The notes under the pieces: generated by a model | Database searches by the model: none | What the model was told of the DNA's origin: nothing | The model's input: the letters and a program-made list of their open reading frames with translations, nothing else | In this document: piece by piece, positions 63,664 to 64,000 of the stretch | How the letters are laid out: each line of letters opens with the position of its first letter | Numbering within the stretch: the first letter of the stretch is position 1 | Made by a program: the position numbers and the translations under genes | NCBI GenBank assembly: GCA_949825025.1 | Contig: OX463780.1 | Coordinates: 20,168,356-20,232,355, forward strand | Reading direction: 5' to 3' | Source: Siphlonurus alternatus | Lineage: Eukaryota > Arthropoda > Insecta > Ephemeroptera > Siphlonuridae | DNA length: 64,000 nucleotides

Positions 63664-64000
63664 TTTTTTTTTTTTTTTTTACAGGGATACACCCCTAAGA
63701 GCTTACAGCTCGCGGCGGGGTACTGGGTAGGGATAAGGCAAGGAACGGATAGTGGCCACGGCCTGCATGCTTACGCGTCCCAGCATTCGCTGAGGTGAGA
63801 CTGAGGGAACTGTGGAAAACCTCAGTCAGGACGGACACCTCTACTTTTTCTCAATGGACCAAAGCGATGTCCTAAGCCTGGGGAACCACACACAAGTGCA
63901 TTACTGCACTGGGTGGAAAGCGAGACGAATTTACCCCAGGGAGGGAGCAGCGTATTTTTTACTTGAAACGGTCACCCATCCAAGTACTAACCACGCTCGA
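63664..64000 (-). mobile_element. 5S rRNA-headed SINE with a different body, cut by the window end
   Basis: Read on the minus strand from the right edge: TCGAGCGTGGTTAGTACTTGG and ATGGGTGACC are the 3' half of the 5S internal promoter. A body follows containing GTCCGTCCTGACTGAGG, CTCAGCGAATGCTGG and AGGCCGTGGCC, then an A-run at 63664-63680 (T-run on plus). The 5' part lies beyond base 64,000. It is inserted in the KCTD intron just upstream of exon 63441-63628, in sense with the gene. The body differs from the SINE at 62 kb but shares its core with the tRNA-headed SINE at 29.6 kb. Confidence 0.82.

Overview
The window is AT-rich nuclear DNA from an animal. Its two recognisable genes have clear metazoan orthologues, are split by GT-AG introns, and have GC-rich exons. 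The rest is filled with short DNA transposons, SINEs with 5S rRNA or tRNA heads, LINE tails and AT microsatellites. The phylum cannot be named from the sequence; a non-vertebrate, probably marine, metazoan is the best reading.

Region by region. Positions 1-40,600 hold no convincing protein-coding gene. They contain AT-rich DNA with a few CpG-dense patches that could be promoters, many palindromic (foldback) MITEs, a tRNA-headed SINE, two LINE 3' ends, and a 1,954-bp near-perfect palindrome at 35.1-37.1 kb. Positions 40,670-49,696 (minus strand) hold a complete 11-exon LRRC45 gene (centriole linker protein, 626 residues predicted). Its introns carry five MITEs and a minisatellite. Positions 49,943-54,647, starting 247 bp upstream of the LRRC45 start codon, hold a degenerate P-element-like transposon with 31-bp terminal inverted repeats, a 9-bp target duplication and a THAP-domain reading frame with an in-frame stop. 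Positions 54,660-59,590 are intergenic with further foldback elements. Positions 59,597-63,628 (minus strand) hold the last three coding exons of a KCTD2/5/17-type Cullin-3 adaptor. Its N-terminal BTB exons lie beyond the right edge. The final 340 bases are a 5S-rRNA-headed SINE on the minus strand.

The two genes are unrelated housekeeping-type genes with no visible joint function. The most informative content is transposon biology: the P-like element; at least nine elements flanked by TTAA whose ends start with (A)GG, two pairs of them sharing one TTAA; a 460-bp family with AATT target duplications in two identical-length copies; several nested insertions whose empty site can be read from the opposite arm of the host palindrome; and 5S-headed SINEs that carry different bodies, one sharing a core with a tRNA-headed SINE.

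All family assignments come from reading the sequence and general knowledge of the families; no database search was possible.
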